Source of the DNA: Amyelois transitella | Taxonomy: Eukaryota; Arthropoda; Insecta; Lepidoptera; Pyralidae | Length of the DNA stretch: 64,000 bases | Direction of reading: 5' to 3' | NCBI RefSeq assembly: GCF_032362555.1 | Contig: NC_083524.1 | Span: 1,846,001-1,910,000, forward strand | Shown here: in pieces, positions 20,156-30,690 of the stretch | How the letters are laid out: the number at the start of each line of letters is the position of its first letter | Numbering within the stretch: the stretch's first letter is position 1 | The notes under the pieces: model-generated | Database searches by the model: none | The model's input: only the letters and a program-made list of their open reading frames with translations | What the model was told of the DNA's origin: nothing | Translations under genes and position numbers: made by a program

Positions 20156-22091
20156 TCACATAGCCCTTCCTCGAATTAACTCGTTTTGATTAGTGTTGGT
20201 TGTAGAGGTGTTATGCTGTATACTTTGATCTTCACTACCATCAAGAGCCTCAGCTGGCATATCTGTTGGAGCAGGTAGTTTAGCATGTATTGCAATATTA
20301 TGCAATACACAACATGCGTTAATAATTCTGCTAGCCACGTAAGGCTGATAGTGAAGAACACGGTGTCAAAGCATACACCTCCAACGAGCCTTCAGTAATC
20401 CAAAACATCGTTCTATGCGAGATCTGGCTTGCACATGACGTCTGGTATATATTTCTTCTTGGGACCCTTGTTCAGCATCTAGTATAAGCGTCATCAACCA
20501 AGGTCGCTGTGGATATCCAGAATCCCCTGAAATTACATACTCAATAAATATTTTATCCTACTACTATTATAAAGGCGAAAGTTTGTATGGATGTTTGTTA
20601 CTCTTTCACGCAAAAACTACTGAACCGATTACCATGAAATTTGGTATGTAGGTAGCTGAAGACCCAGAATAACACATAGGCTACTTTTTATCCCAGAATT
20701 CCCGCGGGATTGATAGGGTTTCCATGCGGACGAAGTCGCGGGCGGCCTCTAGTTCAAAATAAATTGAAGAACTATAATGTATACTTGGGTGGCAAACAAT
20801 GAATACTAATTTAATTTAGTTGATTTCCAATAGTTTATAGAAGTAGATGTATTATTTAAATGAAATACTTTACATATGTTTATTCCATATAAGTTTTTTA
20901 TCTATTATGGTTTGCAATGAAATATAAGAAAAAATGTCTTACATACCTAATAACCAAACATGTTCACCACTTTCATGAAGCCCTCGCATGAAAGTCTCTA
21001 CATGACTAGCGGACCATATGTGGGAGTCATGTGTAGCACCACCAAATTTTGAATTGACATTAACTATTTTTAAATCGAAATCGCATATCTGGGGAAAAAA
21101 TATACAAAACAATTTGTTTTGGGGATATAACAATTGATAAAAAGTTATATAATGCTCAATCTGTGTGATTTGTCCCTATATATTTATTTACATGTGATAC
21201 CTTTGACAGGTATATTCAGGCCATTTGAATTGAATTAACACTTTATTGCACAACATATAAAGAGTAGTATATTTAGGTGTTTTGATAATAAAAATTAAGT
21301 CTAGTTTCTTACCACTTGAACATTTAATTAATGATATCCTTTTCTATTAAAAAATTAATATTCATCCTCCTCTGGTCTTACTATAGCTATATGGGTACAA
21401 TTAATGCACCCAATAATTCCAGGCAAATTATGTCTTATATGGAATCTGGAAATGTTAACAATTTTATAACAAATACTGGCTGTAGGCCTAGGTGACAAAT
21501 ATTAAGAAAGGTTTTATATCTTTATAATTACACTTACTTCTCTTTGATTAAAGATCTCTCATGTGGTGTTTGTGGAAACACTATCCACCTGCTGACCATC
21601 CAATTGTGATTTAAAGAATTCACAACCTCCCTGACACAGCGACTTGTAGTCCGCTGTGTCAAATATTGTCCCACACCTACAATTGTCTGGTATGACCCTG
21701 TGGCTAAAAAGCTTAGAGTACACAGCACCTGAAAAACAGTAATGTCTCTGCATACTCGTGTGGTTTTCTTTATAGGATTAGACTATAGAAATTTCTATAA
21801 GTATTCTAAGTTTAGAGATAAGTATACTTATTTCCCTATGAGGTTAATCCTTATGAAAGTTCTTACCTTCACTTCCAGGGAAATTTCATTGGATCCTTTC
21901 AATCCAGTATATCTTTTTAGTTCGTCGCATAATCGTCGAAAAGTTTTTTTATCAAGCCTGAAATGTTGTATAAACAACAATTCCGGCATATCTTCAATCG
22001 TTTCCATATGTCTTCTTGATGAAAATCGCCTTTGACGCCTCACCCAGGTATTCTCATTATGTGCAGCCCACAATAAACGTAAAGAATGCAT
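20156..22091 (-). pseudogene. HARBI1-like transposase of element C, five exons, catalytically dead
   Basis: Exons: 22091-21867 (MHSLRLLWAAHNENTWVRRQ), 21728-21538 (LSFLATGSYQTIVGVGQYL), 21445-21313 (HNLPGIIGCINCTHIAIVRP), 21088-20947 (ICDFDLKIVNVNSKFGGATH) and 20526-20156 (GDSGYPQRPWLMTLIL, RSRIERCFGLLKARWRCML). The layout matches host-type HARBI1 genes. Three in-frame stops are visible: two in exon 3 (after EDEY and after RKGYH) and one in exon 5 (after RCML). In addition GCINCTH has Asn where HARBI1 proteins have the catalytic Asp (VDC or IDG). D2 (GDSGYP) and E (RIERCFG) remain. Confidence 0.8.
20556..20753. mobile_element. Non-autonomous Helitron-like repeat in the last intron of the C transposase
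   Basis: Starts TCCTACTACTATTATAAAGG and ends in a GC-rich hairpin (GCGGACGAAGTCGC) a few bases before CTAGT. A CTAG-type 3' end preceded by a hairpin and no target duplication are Helitron traits. I recall this sequence as abundant in Lepidoptera (Lep1-like). A second, more decayed copy is at 36866-37078. Confidence 0.55.
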
Positions 22092-23085
22092 TTTTATATA
22101 AATAAAACTGTATTAACGCAACGTAGCCCTTGTACACAAATCACAGCTGACTGTAATTTTCGGCCATTTTGTAGCGATATCGACAGCCCCCAAGCTTTCG
22201 TTATTGTGGCGAACACATGTCGAATCGAACGATCGCTCCCGAAGAGAAAGCGAACGTCAAAAGTGCCGCTTGGCTACGCATTTGTATTGAAATAGGCGAA
22301 TAAACAATTCGCTAATTGACGATTTCGTTTCGTTTTCGACATGAATGTAAACATTGTCTACCAATTTTGTTATCGATCTCGATCGATCACGTGATTTAGC
22401 GAAGGCTTATGTCATCCCATACATTTTTTTATTGCCGAACTTCGTCATCGTTTTCAAAATGTTACTTTGTCTAAGCCCCCTGTTTATATTAGTCGGTGAC
22501 CGAATACGGCCTGCAGCCGAATACGGTCTAACCGACTAATGTAAATGCGCCATTAATATGGAAAATCACTTTGAACTGCTTACGCACGACTCAATCAGGA
22601 GTACGGGCGCTTTTAGTGTCACGCGGATTTGCTCACGCACGCGGGATTGGACCGCATGCGTAAAATTTCACGCTGCGGATCATACGCAGCATGAGTTTCA
22701 GTTTTCTACGGGCTGCGTAACGGTATAGACGTGTTCAAAAATGATCAATGTCAGAAGAATATCTGTCGCTTACATACTTTACAAACGACGAAACAAGAAG
22801 ACAAGAGTACATGTTGATCCCTTTCTTGAAAATAGGCTTCTTGCTGGGGCGTTTGTTACACACTTTGGAAAACTACAAAATAATGAACGTAAATTTAAAA
22901 ATTACTTTCGAATGTCCATTCGTTCTTTTGATGAACTGTTGTGTAAAATTGAGAATAAGCTACAAAAAAGCAGTTTACGAAGGATTACAATACAACCGAT
23001 TGAGAGGCTCGCTATTACATTAAGGTAAGTTTAAAATTTTAAATATTTAATTTCCTGCTATGATTTAGTGGAAAGGGATTTGAAC

Positions 23086-23558
23086 AGGTAGGATAAACGT
23101 ACCAATCCCAAACCAGTAAAGGACTTTTTTGACTTCAAATTACTGTCATGTGTAAATTTACATGTGCAAAAAAAAAATTTGTCATGTACTCTGGTCAACT
23201 GCAAAAATGTTAAACAAAAATCAAATCAATGATTTTTTTCGGTAGTTGACCATCGTGGTCAACTATTGAGACATCATACAACACATGTTCTAAGTAATTA
23301 TCCAGTCTAAATAAACGGTATAATAATGATTTTTTGTTTGAAATATCGTAAAGTAACGCGTCATTGGTTATTAATTGTTGAAATTTCATAAAATAAGATT
23401 ATTTCACTCATAAAATGTCACCATTAAAGTGGAATCATTCCCACCTTTCATCACACGCTACTTATTATAATATAGATAAAAGTTATAGGTTTGCACATGA
23501 CAGTAATTTAAAGTCAAAAAAAGTCCTTAATTGGTTTGGGATTGGTACGTTCAACCTA
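23086..23558. mobile_element. Fold-back MITE with ~65-bp inverted repeats
   Basis: The left arm (23086-23150) reads GTACCAATCCCAAACCAGTA, GGACTTTTTTGACTTCAAAT and TACTGTCATGTG. The right arm (23495-23558) is its reverse complement with a few changes. The spacer of about 340 bp has no gene. Long arms and no coding content indicate a non-autonomous DNA element. The target duplication is not clear, so the superfamily is open. A second short inverted pair (GGTCAACT / AGTTGACC) lies in the spacer. Confidence 0.7.
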
Positions 23559-23588
23559 CATACACAATCCTTTTTTTTATCTGATAAA

Positions 23589-23723
23589 GTACACATGGCC
23601 ACAGATCAAGTTACCCAAAACCAGCATAAATGGAACTCGCGCCTTGCGTATTATCATACTTAGGTAACCCGTCGGAGTCCCGCTTATACTGGATTTGAGT
23701 AACTTGATCTGTGCCGTGTGTAC
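23589..23723. mobile_element. MITE copy 1, GTACACA...ATGTGGCC type
   Basis: Ends read GTACACATGGCCACAGATCA and, inverted, GTACACACGGCACAGATCAA. Both continue into AGTTAC(T/C)CAAA. About 135 bp, no coding. TA (or GTAC) at each end suggests a Tc1/mariner-type target. Confidence 0.75.
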
Positions 23724-23837
23724 AACCGCACTCATATGACTAAACAAACAATTAGAGAGAAACTGGAGAAAAAAAGTTAATCGTACTCATTTTAATAAAA
23801 AGAGTTTTATTCATAAATTAAAAAATCAAATTTTACA

Positions 23838-26800
23838 TCATTCATTTCTTTGTAAATTTGTATCCTGAGCGTTGACATTTCTTTCGCCTGTAGATGATGT
23901 TGTTGCTGGGGTATAAATTACGTCATAAGATGTGATATTAAACAAGCCGCTTTCAGTCGAAATAAGAGTTTCATTGTCATTCACTGCAGCAGAACTAATA
24001 GCATTGTCGTTAAGACTCGAAGTATCCTGGATTATACTATTGGTTTGGTAATCTTGATTTATCGGTGAGAAACTGTCAAGCTCAGTAAAAGCACTAGAAC
24101 TTGTTGTAGGTATGGGACTGTAGTATGCAGGTTGTGTTTGACTTTCCATTTCCATAACTATATTTAACACTTTTGTTCTGAACATTAGTTTTTGATATCT
24201 AGTGAATCTTTTTAATGAAGGCTGCAGAGACTGAAAGAAAGCCAAATCCTCACTTTCTAGCTCCAGTTGATTAGACTTTAAGCATTCTAATAACTGTGCC
24301 TCAAATTCAGATGGTGCTTGCTTTTTAGATTTTACTTGTTTTTGTTTTGATGTTAGTTGAGAACTTTCTTGACGTGAAGTACCTGGTTGCGTGGACTCAT
24401 TAGGTGTTTCTAAATTACTTTGTTCAGACATTTCTTCGCAGAGTGACTCTTCTCCAACAGTTTCCGTTGTACTGTCTAAGAAAGTCAAAATGTCATAGTA
24501 AGAATATTTCTTCTTCTTCTTACTCCCAGAGCCGGATGGCTGATTTTTTTCAGATATCTTGTCTTTCTGGTAAGTGTCCCTTGCTGTTCGCCAGCGTTGT
24601 TGTATTTTCTTGTCTGAAATGACAAAATATAATAAGTAAGTGGCAAAAGTACACACAGTTTCAGATCAAGTTACCCAAAACCAGTACCAATAAACGGAAC
24701 TTGCTAGGGCCTCGCCGGGCGGCGAGTCGTCTACGATAATAAACAACGCATGAGTCCTATTTATACTGGTTTTGGGAAGCTTGATCTGTGGCCGTGTGTA
24801 CAAATCTGATATTAGTTGGAAAATTAACTGCATTCGATTAAAGGCCCTCCTTAATTCACACATGTTGTCAACTTTACACTGTCTCATGAAGAATTAGATA
24901 CATCAAGATATATATATATATACCTATACAGAGTGGAAAAATAAGGCCGCAGTTGAAGGAAAAGTACCCATAATATTGATGATGGCAAATTTTACTGAAT
25001 GGAAATAATTCATTTTTTACAAAAATAACACTACCCAACAAAATTGAAGTTAAGGAGAGCAACAGAGACCAGAGTATGATATTCTAGGTAAAACGACCAC
25101 GCTTAATTCGAATCTGAGCTTAGAATTTTGCCTAGACGTCAGGTTTTTTTTTTTTTTTTTCTTTATTAATTGTACAATTTGTTACAGAAAAAATAAAAAA
25201 CCGAGATATAAAATAGCAAGAAATCATTGTAATTAATAAAAAATAAACACATAAAATTATTAATAATGTATATAATCTATTCTAAAGTTGTTTTTCCCTT
25301 TGAATGTGGAGATTTTCTTTTATATTCGCAATCTGATTCTCTTGTAAGGAACCAACAGTAATCGCCCATCATTGCGGAGTCCCATCGACCCTGATATCTT
25401 TTTTCCATCGTAAGAATGTCTTGATGAAATCTTTCACCCATCTCATCACTCACAGCTCCCAAATTTTCGGGGAAGAAACTTAGATGTGAGTGCAAAAAAT
25501 GAATTTTCAGCGACATTCTACAGCCCATTTTTTGGTAGCTTTTCAGCAGATTTTCTATAAGTTCTTTATAGTTTTCTGCTTTTCTATTCCCTAAGAAGTT
25601 TGTGACCACATTTTGAAATGACTTCCAAGCTTGTAATTCGGTGTCATTTAACTTTTTCTCGAAGTCTTCATCTTTCATCAGTTTTCTTATTTGCGGACCC
25701 ACAAAAATACCCTCTTTCAGTTTAGCGTCACTCAATTTAGGAAAAACGCTTTTTAAATATAGAAAAGCAGTACTTTCTTTGTTCAGAGCTTTTACAAAAT
25801 TTTTTATTAGTCCCAACTTGATATGAAGAGGGGGCAGAAGAACATTTTTGGGATCAACAAGTGGCACAAATTTTATATTTTCTTTTCCTGGTTCAAAAGA
25901 ATCTCTATTAGGCCATTCTTTGACAATGTAATGCTTTTGAGTTGCTCTGCTGTCCCAGAGACAAAGGAAGCAACAAAATTTGGTAAAACCTCCCTGAAGA
26001 CCCAGTAACAAAGCTATGACCTTTAAATCTCCACATAGCTGCCATTTATAACGATCATAGTTTATAGATCTAAGGATAAGGGACATATTTTCGTAAGTTT
26101 CCTTCATATTATAAGCGTAAGCTACAGGAATCGATGGTTTTGTATTTCCGTTGTGCAACAAAACCGCCTTAAGACTCGATTTAGAGGAATCTATAAACAA
26201 TCTCCACTCATTGGGCTGATGAGAAATATTTAAATTTTCTATTAGTTTATCTGGATCTGTACAAAAGCAGACATTGTTTTCAGAAGTAAAAAACGTAGAC
26301 AAATGTTTGTTACGATCTCTAAACACACTTATTTTTGTTTCTTTTGCTAATAAATTCCATTGTTGTAACCTGGAGCCCAAAAGTTCAGCGTTTTCTTTTG
26401 TAAGGTTAAGGTCTCGGGCTAAATCGTTAAGTTCAGCTTGATTTATCAAGTGGGGTTCATTAGTACTTATCACAAAATTTGGATCAAATGCTGAAGGTGC
26501 ACTACTGATACAATCTGCACTAGTGGAAGCAATATCGAGTGGTGGAACCGGTATTGGAAATTCTTGGCCATGCGGAACAGGTCTTGTAGATGAAGAAGTA
26601 TCAGGATAGACAATATTGATTTTCGTCTTCCTGGAATGTCCACTGGTCTTAGTTAAGCAAAAGTAGCAGTCCAAGCTGTGATCAGTAGGCTCACGCCACA
26701 TCATTGGCATTGCAAACGGCATCGAAGAACGCTTGCCAGTCATCCATTTTCTCAGACTAGCAACACAAGTAATGCAGCAAATATGAGGAGCCCATTTTTT

Positions 26801-28648
26801 ATTTTGGTGACCAATTGTAAAACCGAAATACGCTTCGTACATCACTTTAACATTCTCACTTACTGGTCTCCTTTGAGTTACGGGTGTAAAATTGCCACAA
26901 ATGAAGCAAAACGTATCAGGGGAATTCACACAACTTATTTTATCAGAATTTTCACTCATTTTAATAACAAATTTTAAATATAACCAAGTTATTACAGAAA
27001 ATACGCAAAGCCAGTATTTGTTGTGTAGTAGTGTCATAAGAAAAATAAAGATACCCTCATTTTATACTTGTCTATCTATCATATCATATGAATTATAAAG
27101 ATACCCTCAAATAAATAGTTGACTATCATCTACATTTTTATCTTAGCCTGTATGCGGGTAAATTATAAAAAAAAATATTTAAAAAAAAACCAGACGTCTA
27201 GACAGATTTTGGTAAGCATATTTGTAATCAGTAATGCTAGTGCTACATCGTGATATAGGTCAGTGTTCTGTTGCCCGAACCTTGTAGACTAGTGTAATTA
27301 GAACTTCATTTAAGGATTTTTGGAAAAACACCGGATTGAATCGGGAAATGCTGCTGTCTTATGTCTGATGTCAGCATTATTAATATATTATGTTATCATA
27401 TTATTAATATATTGTTTTTGTTTTCAGATATTTGGCAACTGGTAATACATTCACTGATCTACACTATTCCTATATGATTGGAATTGCAACAATTAGCGAA
27501 ATAGTAAGACAAGTTTGTTACATAATATGGATTGAACTAAAGTCTGAATGTATTCCACAGCTTAATGGGATCAAATGGAAAGAAATCGCAGAGGGATTTC
27601 TCACATATACAAATTTTCCTAATTGCTTGGGTGCTATTGATGGAAAACATATAAGAGTGATTCGGCCGCCGCACAGTGGATCACTATATTTTAATTATAA
27701 GAAATATTATTCTGTAGTGCTCCTCGCAATGTGTGATGCTGATTATAATTTTACATATATTAATGTCGGTACCAGTGGAAGCAACGCCGATTCAACCATC
27801 TTTAGAAGGAGTCAATTGTATACGAAACTGGAAAGTAACACTGGAAAGTGACACAAAAAGTATCCCTGACCCGCAAGAGTTGCCTATTATTTGCCCCGAA
27901 GTAGCTTATCCATCTAGTGTAAGAGCAAAGTTCCCGTTCGTGATAGTGGGAGATGAGGCATTTGGTTTATCATCACATGTGATGCGGCCTTATGCTCGTG
28001 ATAATTTACCTTACAAAAAGAAAATATTTAATTACCGTCTGTCCAGAGCTAGAAGGTACATAGAATGCACTTTTGGAATTATGTCAAATAAATTTAGAAT
28101 ATTTCACAGATCCATGACTGTCAAGTTAGATCTAGCACAATTAATAGTCAAGACGGCATGTGTACTTCACAATTTCATAAGGAAACGGGATGGCTACATG
28201 GTCAGCCATACATTTGTCACAAATGGTTTTACGGGACCACTACCCAGGCAGCAGACTGAAAGTAGTAATACGTCGGCAAGTAATATCAGAGATATATTTG
28301 CAGATTACTTTATCAATGAAGGAAAAGTCTCCTGGCAACACCGATATATAATTAATTAACTAAACTCAAAAGGTTTTAGAAGGTTTTTGATGTTATTTGT
28401 GAATTAAATAATTATGCTTATATTAATAAAGTAATGATGCTTGTATAAATAAAATAATGAACCAAACACATACCCGCCACTTTTCTTTCCTCTTCGCTCA
28501 AATTTTCGTAGTTAGGTGCCAATTCCTTCAAAATATCTCTCCATGCAGCCTCCCTCGCGTCCCTGTTTTTGTATAATTCATTGCGTTTATCCCACAAAAC
28601 GGGCCGCAGATGAACTTCAATGATTACTCGTTCTGTATCGATTTTCAT
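23838..28648 (-). CDS. MADF-BESS-like DNA-binding protein of element D
   Basis: Exon 1 (28648-28474) reads MKIDTERVIIEVHLRPVLWD and AREAAWRDILKELAPNYENL. Its donor is G|GTATGT. Exon 2 (24613-23838) completes the domain as VADKKIQQRWRTARDTYQKD, then a Lys/Ser-rich linker and a BESS-like segment (LAFFQSLQPSLKRFTRYQKL), ending in an Asn/Ser-rich tail. No stops. Its 3.9-kb intron contains E1, a MITE and the transposase exon 2. It would need accurate removal of all that to be expressed. Role as for the other Harbinger partners, inferred. Confidence 0.8.
24649..24801. mobile_element. MITE copy 2, same family as 23589-23723
   Basis: Ends GTACACACAGTTTCAGATCA and, inverted, GTACACACGGCCACAGATCA, continuing to CCAAAACCAGTA on both sides. 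About 153 bp. The interior differs from copy 1. It flanks exon 2 of D's MADF gene on the opposite side from copy 1. Confidence 0.75.
25028..27295 (-). mobile_element. E1: unclassified single-gene DNA transposon
   Basis: The left end reads ACACTACCCAACAAAATTGA. The right end, inverted, reads ACACTAGTCTACAAGGTTCG, and both then share GCAACAGA. Flanks are AATA (25024-25027) and AATT (27296-27299), a 4-bp duplication with one change. An inner inverted pair CTAGACGTC(A/T)GGTTTTTT lies about 100 bp in from each end (25132 and 27202). One open gene fills the body. Its termini match E2 (52482-54576). It lies in element D's intron, so it is younger than D. Confidence 0.75.
25277..26959 (-). CDS. Putative transposase of E1, family unknown to me
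   Basis: 560 residues from MSENSDKISC, the start that matches its E2 relative; 26 further in-frame codons lie upstream. N-terminal Cys pairs: CFICG near 18, CCITC near 63 and CYFCL near 100, likely zinc-binding. Then NEPHLINQAELNDLARDLNL, LFIDSSKSSLKAVLLHNGN, CGDLKVIALLLGLQGGFTKF, CCFLCLWDSR, HIKLGLIKNFVKAL and GAVSDEMGERFHQDI. The Asp, Asp and Glu in IDSS, GDLK and SDEMGE are plausible DDE residues with a C-x2-C insertion motif. I recall such proteins as 'uncharacterized' in many arthropods. No stops or frameshifts. Confidence 0.65.
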   Translation of the reverse strand: MSENSDKISCVNSPDTFCFICGNFTPVTQRRPVSENVKVMYEAYFGFTIGHQNKKWAPHICCITCVASLRKWMTGKRSSMPFAMPMMWREPTDHSLDCYFCLTKTSGHSRKTKINIVYPDTSSSTRPVPHGQEFPIPVPPLDIASTSADCISSAPSAFDPNFVISTNEPHLINQAELNDLARDLNLTKENAELLGSRLQQWNLLAKETKISVFRDRNKHLSTFFTSENNVCFCTDPDKLIENLNISHQPNEWRLFIDSSKSSLKAVLLHNGNTKPSIPVAYAYNMKETYENMSLILRSINYDRYKWQLCGDLKVIALLLGLQGGFTKFCCFLCLWDSRATQKHYIVKEWPNRDSFEPGKENIKFVPLVDPKNVLLPPLHIKLGLIKNFVKALNKESTAFLYLKSVFPKLSDAKLKEGIFVGPQIRKLMKDEDFEKKLNDTELQAWKSFQNVVTNFLGNRKAENYKELIENLLKSYQKMGCRMSLKIHFLHSHLSFFPENLGAVSDEMGERFHQDILTMEKRYQGRWDSAMMGDYCWFLTRESDCEYKRKSPHSKGKTTLE

Positions 28649-28892
28649 TTCGGTAGTACAATACGGCGCGTGCGCCCCGCTCGACTCTAAAATGGGCACT
28701 GAAGTTGTAGGCAGCGCTTACGCATGCGGATACCCCGCACCGGGGTGACGCCCCGCACAGCGCCCCGCGTCCCGCGTGCGTTTATCACGCTTTACAATAG
28801 ATACCTATATGAAATTGTTCTTTGCGGATGCTACGCATGCGGGCCAATCCCGCGTGCGTGAGCAAATCCGCGTGACACTAAAAGCGCCCTAC

Positions 28893-29946
28893 CAACATGC
28901 AGAAATGATACAATGACATTTGTCAGAGGTAAAATAACTGTGAACGGACTATACGCGTCAAGAAACGTGCCAAATGTAGGAATATGACGGAGCACACGCG
29001 ATAGAAAAGTGACAGATCTCACAATATAATTTGTTACTGCTATTGCGTCTGCAGGATCCGATGAAGTAGATGGTTTACAAGAACTAGTGGATGGCTTTGA
29101 TGAAGATTCAAGGCCCTTATTCTGTTCAGGTCATAATCTCGCCAGCCTCCGTTTCTATTGGCAACGATTGAAGGTTCTGGTCCTGGATTGAGTCTGAGTT
29201 ATCCGCTGTGGAAGCTATTGGCATATTTATCGTTTCAGCTGGTTCTTATTGAAGCAGTCTTTCCATAAGCTTGATTAAATAAATATCCGTTCCAATGACC
29301 TTTAGGAACTGACTCTTACTGTAATTAAAACCATGATATTTACCAATTAGTTTAATCCGAACATTAAAGAACAATATACATATGCGCGTGAGTGCACCCC
29401 GTGACAACGACTGGCGAGCGCGCACCGCGGACCGGGCGATAGCACATTCCGCGGTGTCAGCGTCTCGCAGCGTTTCCTACAGACCTGTCACCATTCTTCC
29501 TGGATGATTTTATCGGGGTTAGGGCGTCATTTTAGGTATCCAGTTTTCTATACGTCATATACCTCGATATAGACTCACAGAAGGTGTAATAGGGGCCGGT
29601 GTAATTTAAAAAGATTTACGTAGATTTAGAAAAGGATATCTTAGTTTGAAATATTTTTAGGTTGAGATTCAGTTTTACCGTTTTATTTACGCCAGACTCA
29701 GACACCGCAGACAAGAGTCTTGTCACAAGACGCCAAGACGTTTCGTCTATATATATTTATATAATAATACTCTATGTGTTTCGTTTTACAAAGTCTCATC
29801 CATGAGCGAGCATAGAGGAGGGAATTGCATGAGCATGAGCCTCAGTTATTTTGAATTGACAGTGACACTTTGTTTTTAAAATGAATGGCGTAAAACTGAG
29901 TGGCGTAAAAATGCCGGGCAATCTTGCAAGGCGATCATTTCACAAA
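28893..29946. other. Stretch without recognisable gene
   Basis: No transposon ends or known domains. A - strand frame at about 28895-29110 stays open with SSSKPSTSSCKPSTSSDPAD and TNYIVRSVTFLSRVLRHIPT, but has stops upstream and no match I know. Element D is inserted in this frame. About 29390-29480 is GC-rich. It may be the decayed target of D. Confidence 0.4.
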
Positions 29947-30690
29947 TTAATTTATGTACGAGTAGCTCACGACTTCTTTGGCCTGGGTCAACCAACTTCC
30001 AATAAATTTAATTGTGCTGCAAGTCGAGCCATCCTGCAACCAACAAATAAATATTAATAAATTTTTAATGAGATGGGAATTCCCTATGAAGGAATCATGT
30101 GTAGCCTCTCCAAAACTTGTTATCTGCATATCTACATCACAAATCGGGAATTCTATTTAACAATACATAAAACCAAATAATTAGCTTAAAATAATTTATG
30201 GAATTAATATACTAAATAGATGATTGTATAAGTACTAACAAGCTGAAAATTAAATGACTGGCAATGTTTTATACAGAAATATCGTTTTTTATTTACTGTA
30301 GGTCTTGCAAAAGCTATTGCTAAAACCCCAGGAATGCCGAATTTTTGATAAAAAACTAGAAATTTTATAAAATGTATGAATCTATCAATATCAACAAATT
30401 AAATATATGGATACTATTAAACGTAAAATAAGGCTTAAAAAGAAAAAAACACAATAATAAGCTAGGTAATCTGAAAGTCCTTCGTAGTGGAAAGTGGTAG
30501 GGCGCATGCGTAGTTTCACGAGGCAGCAACAAGATATTTATAGCCAATCTCGGTTCCCAGAGATTTCTGCTGTCGTCGTCGGTCACTTGAGCAATTACTT
30601 TTGACACAGTCTGTTGAGCCAAGAAATGCCCACCTATTTCACCGATAGGTCTCTTGTAAGATTCAGTCGCAAAAGAAGAAAGGGCAGTAA
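29947..30690 (-). pseudogene. Decayed HARBI1-like transposase fragment
   Basis: Two pieces of a host-type HARBI1 gene can be read. About 30690-30580 gives ATESYKRPIGEIGGHFLAQQ and TVSKVIAQVT, the second-exon block. About 30160-30060 gives FPICDVDMQITSFGEATHDS, equivalent to ICDFDLKIVNVNSKFGGATH in element C. The catalytic region between is lost and the 3' part is scrambled. No ends found. Confidence 0.6.

Larger units (their letters stand above)
18625..22482. mobile_element. PIF/Harbinger element C, HARBI1/Myb-SANT type, decayed
   Basis: Imperfect inverted ends share GGCTTAGACAA (left CTGGAGGCTTAGACAATGTA; right, inverted, CAGGGGGCTTAGACAAAGTA) and later GATGWCGAAGTTC. It lies inside A's right subterminal region; a target duplication is not clear. 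Unlike A, B and D it has a convergent pair: a Myb/SANT gene on + and a five-exon HARBI1 gene on -. Both have stop codons, and the first catalytic Asp is Asn. An older lineage than its neighbours by state of decay. Confidence 0.75.
12777..22552. mobile_element. PIF/Harbinger element A, split by B and C
   Basis: The left end reads AGGCGCATTTACATTAGGTC and the right end inverts it (AATGTAAATGCGCCA), flanked by TTA at 12774-12776 and 22553-22555. Subterminal sequence carries repeats of CCGAATACGGYC. Genes are a HARBI1-like transposase and an interlocked antisense MADF gene. B (15119-18338) interrupts the MADF coding sequence and C (18625-22482) interrupts the right subterminal repeats. Without B and C the element would be about 2.7 kb, typical for Harbinger. 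Both genes are damaged. Confidence 0.85.
22741..28359 (+). pseudogene. HARBI1-like transposase of element D, one frameshift
   Basis: Exon 1 (22741-23024) gives MINVRRISVAYILYKRRNKK, FKNYFRMSIRSFDELL and ITLR before AG|GTAAGT. Exon 2 (27428-28359) starts YLATGNTFTDLHYSYM and carries D in GAIDGKHIRVIRP, D in VIVGDEAFGL and E in RARRYIECTFGIMSNKFRI. Between them the frame shifts at about 27840, where CTGGAAAGTRACA occurs twice in tandem (13 bp). That duplication alone explains the shift. Otherwise open to the normal C-terminus (VSWQHRYIIN). Confidence 0.85.
22605..28889. mobile_element. PIF/Harbinger element D with a much-enlarged intron
   Basis: The termini are long and match well: GGGCGCTTTTAGTGTCACGC on the left, its inverse on the right, extending through CACGCACGCGGGATTGG. 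A TAC target duplication lies at 22602-22604 and 28890-28892. It carries a two-exon transposase and an interlocked MADF gene. The transposase intron has grown to 4.4 kb through a fold-back MITE, two copies of another MITE and transposon E1. The transposase has one frameshift; the MADF gene is open. Confidence 0.9.

Noticed and set aside
22138-22300. Possible promoter or CpG island right of the C transposase start
   Set aside because: CG content is raised but it is the subterminal region of element C. No motif could be assigned.
25277-26959. E1 as an ordinary host gene
   Set aside because: It is bounded by inverted termini matching E2, has flanking 4-bp duplications, is intronless, and lies within a transposon intron.
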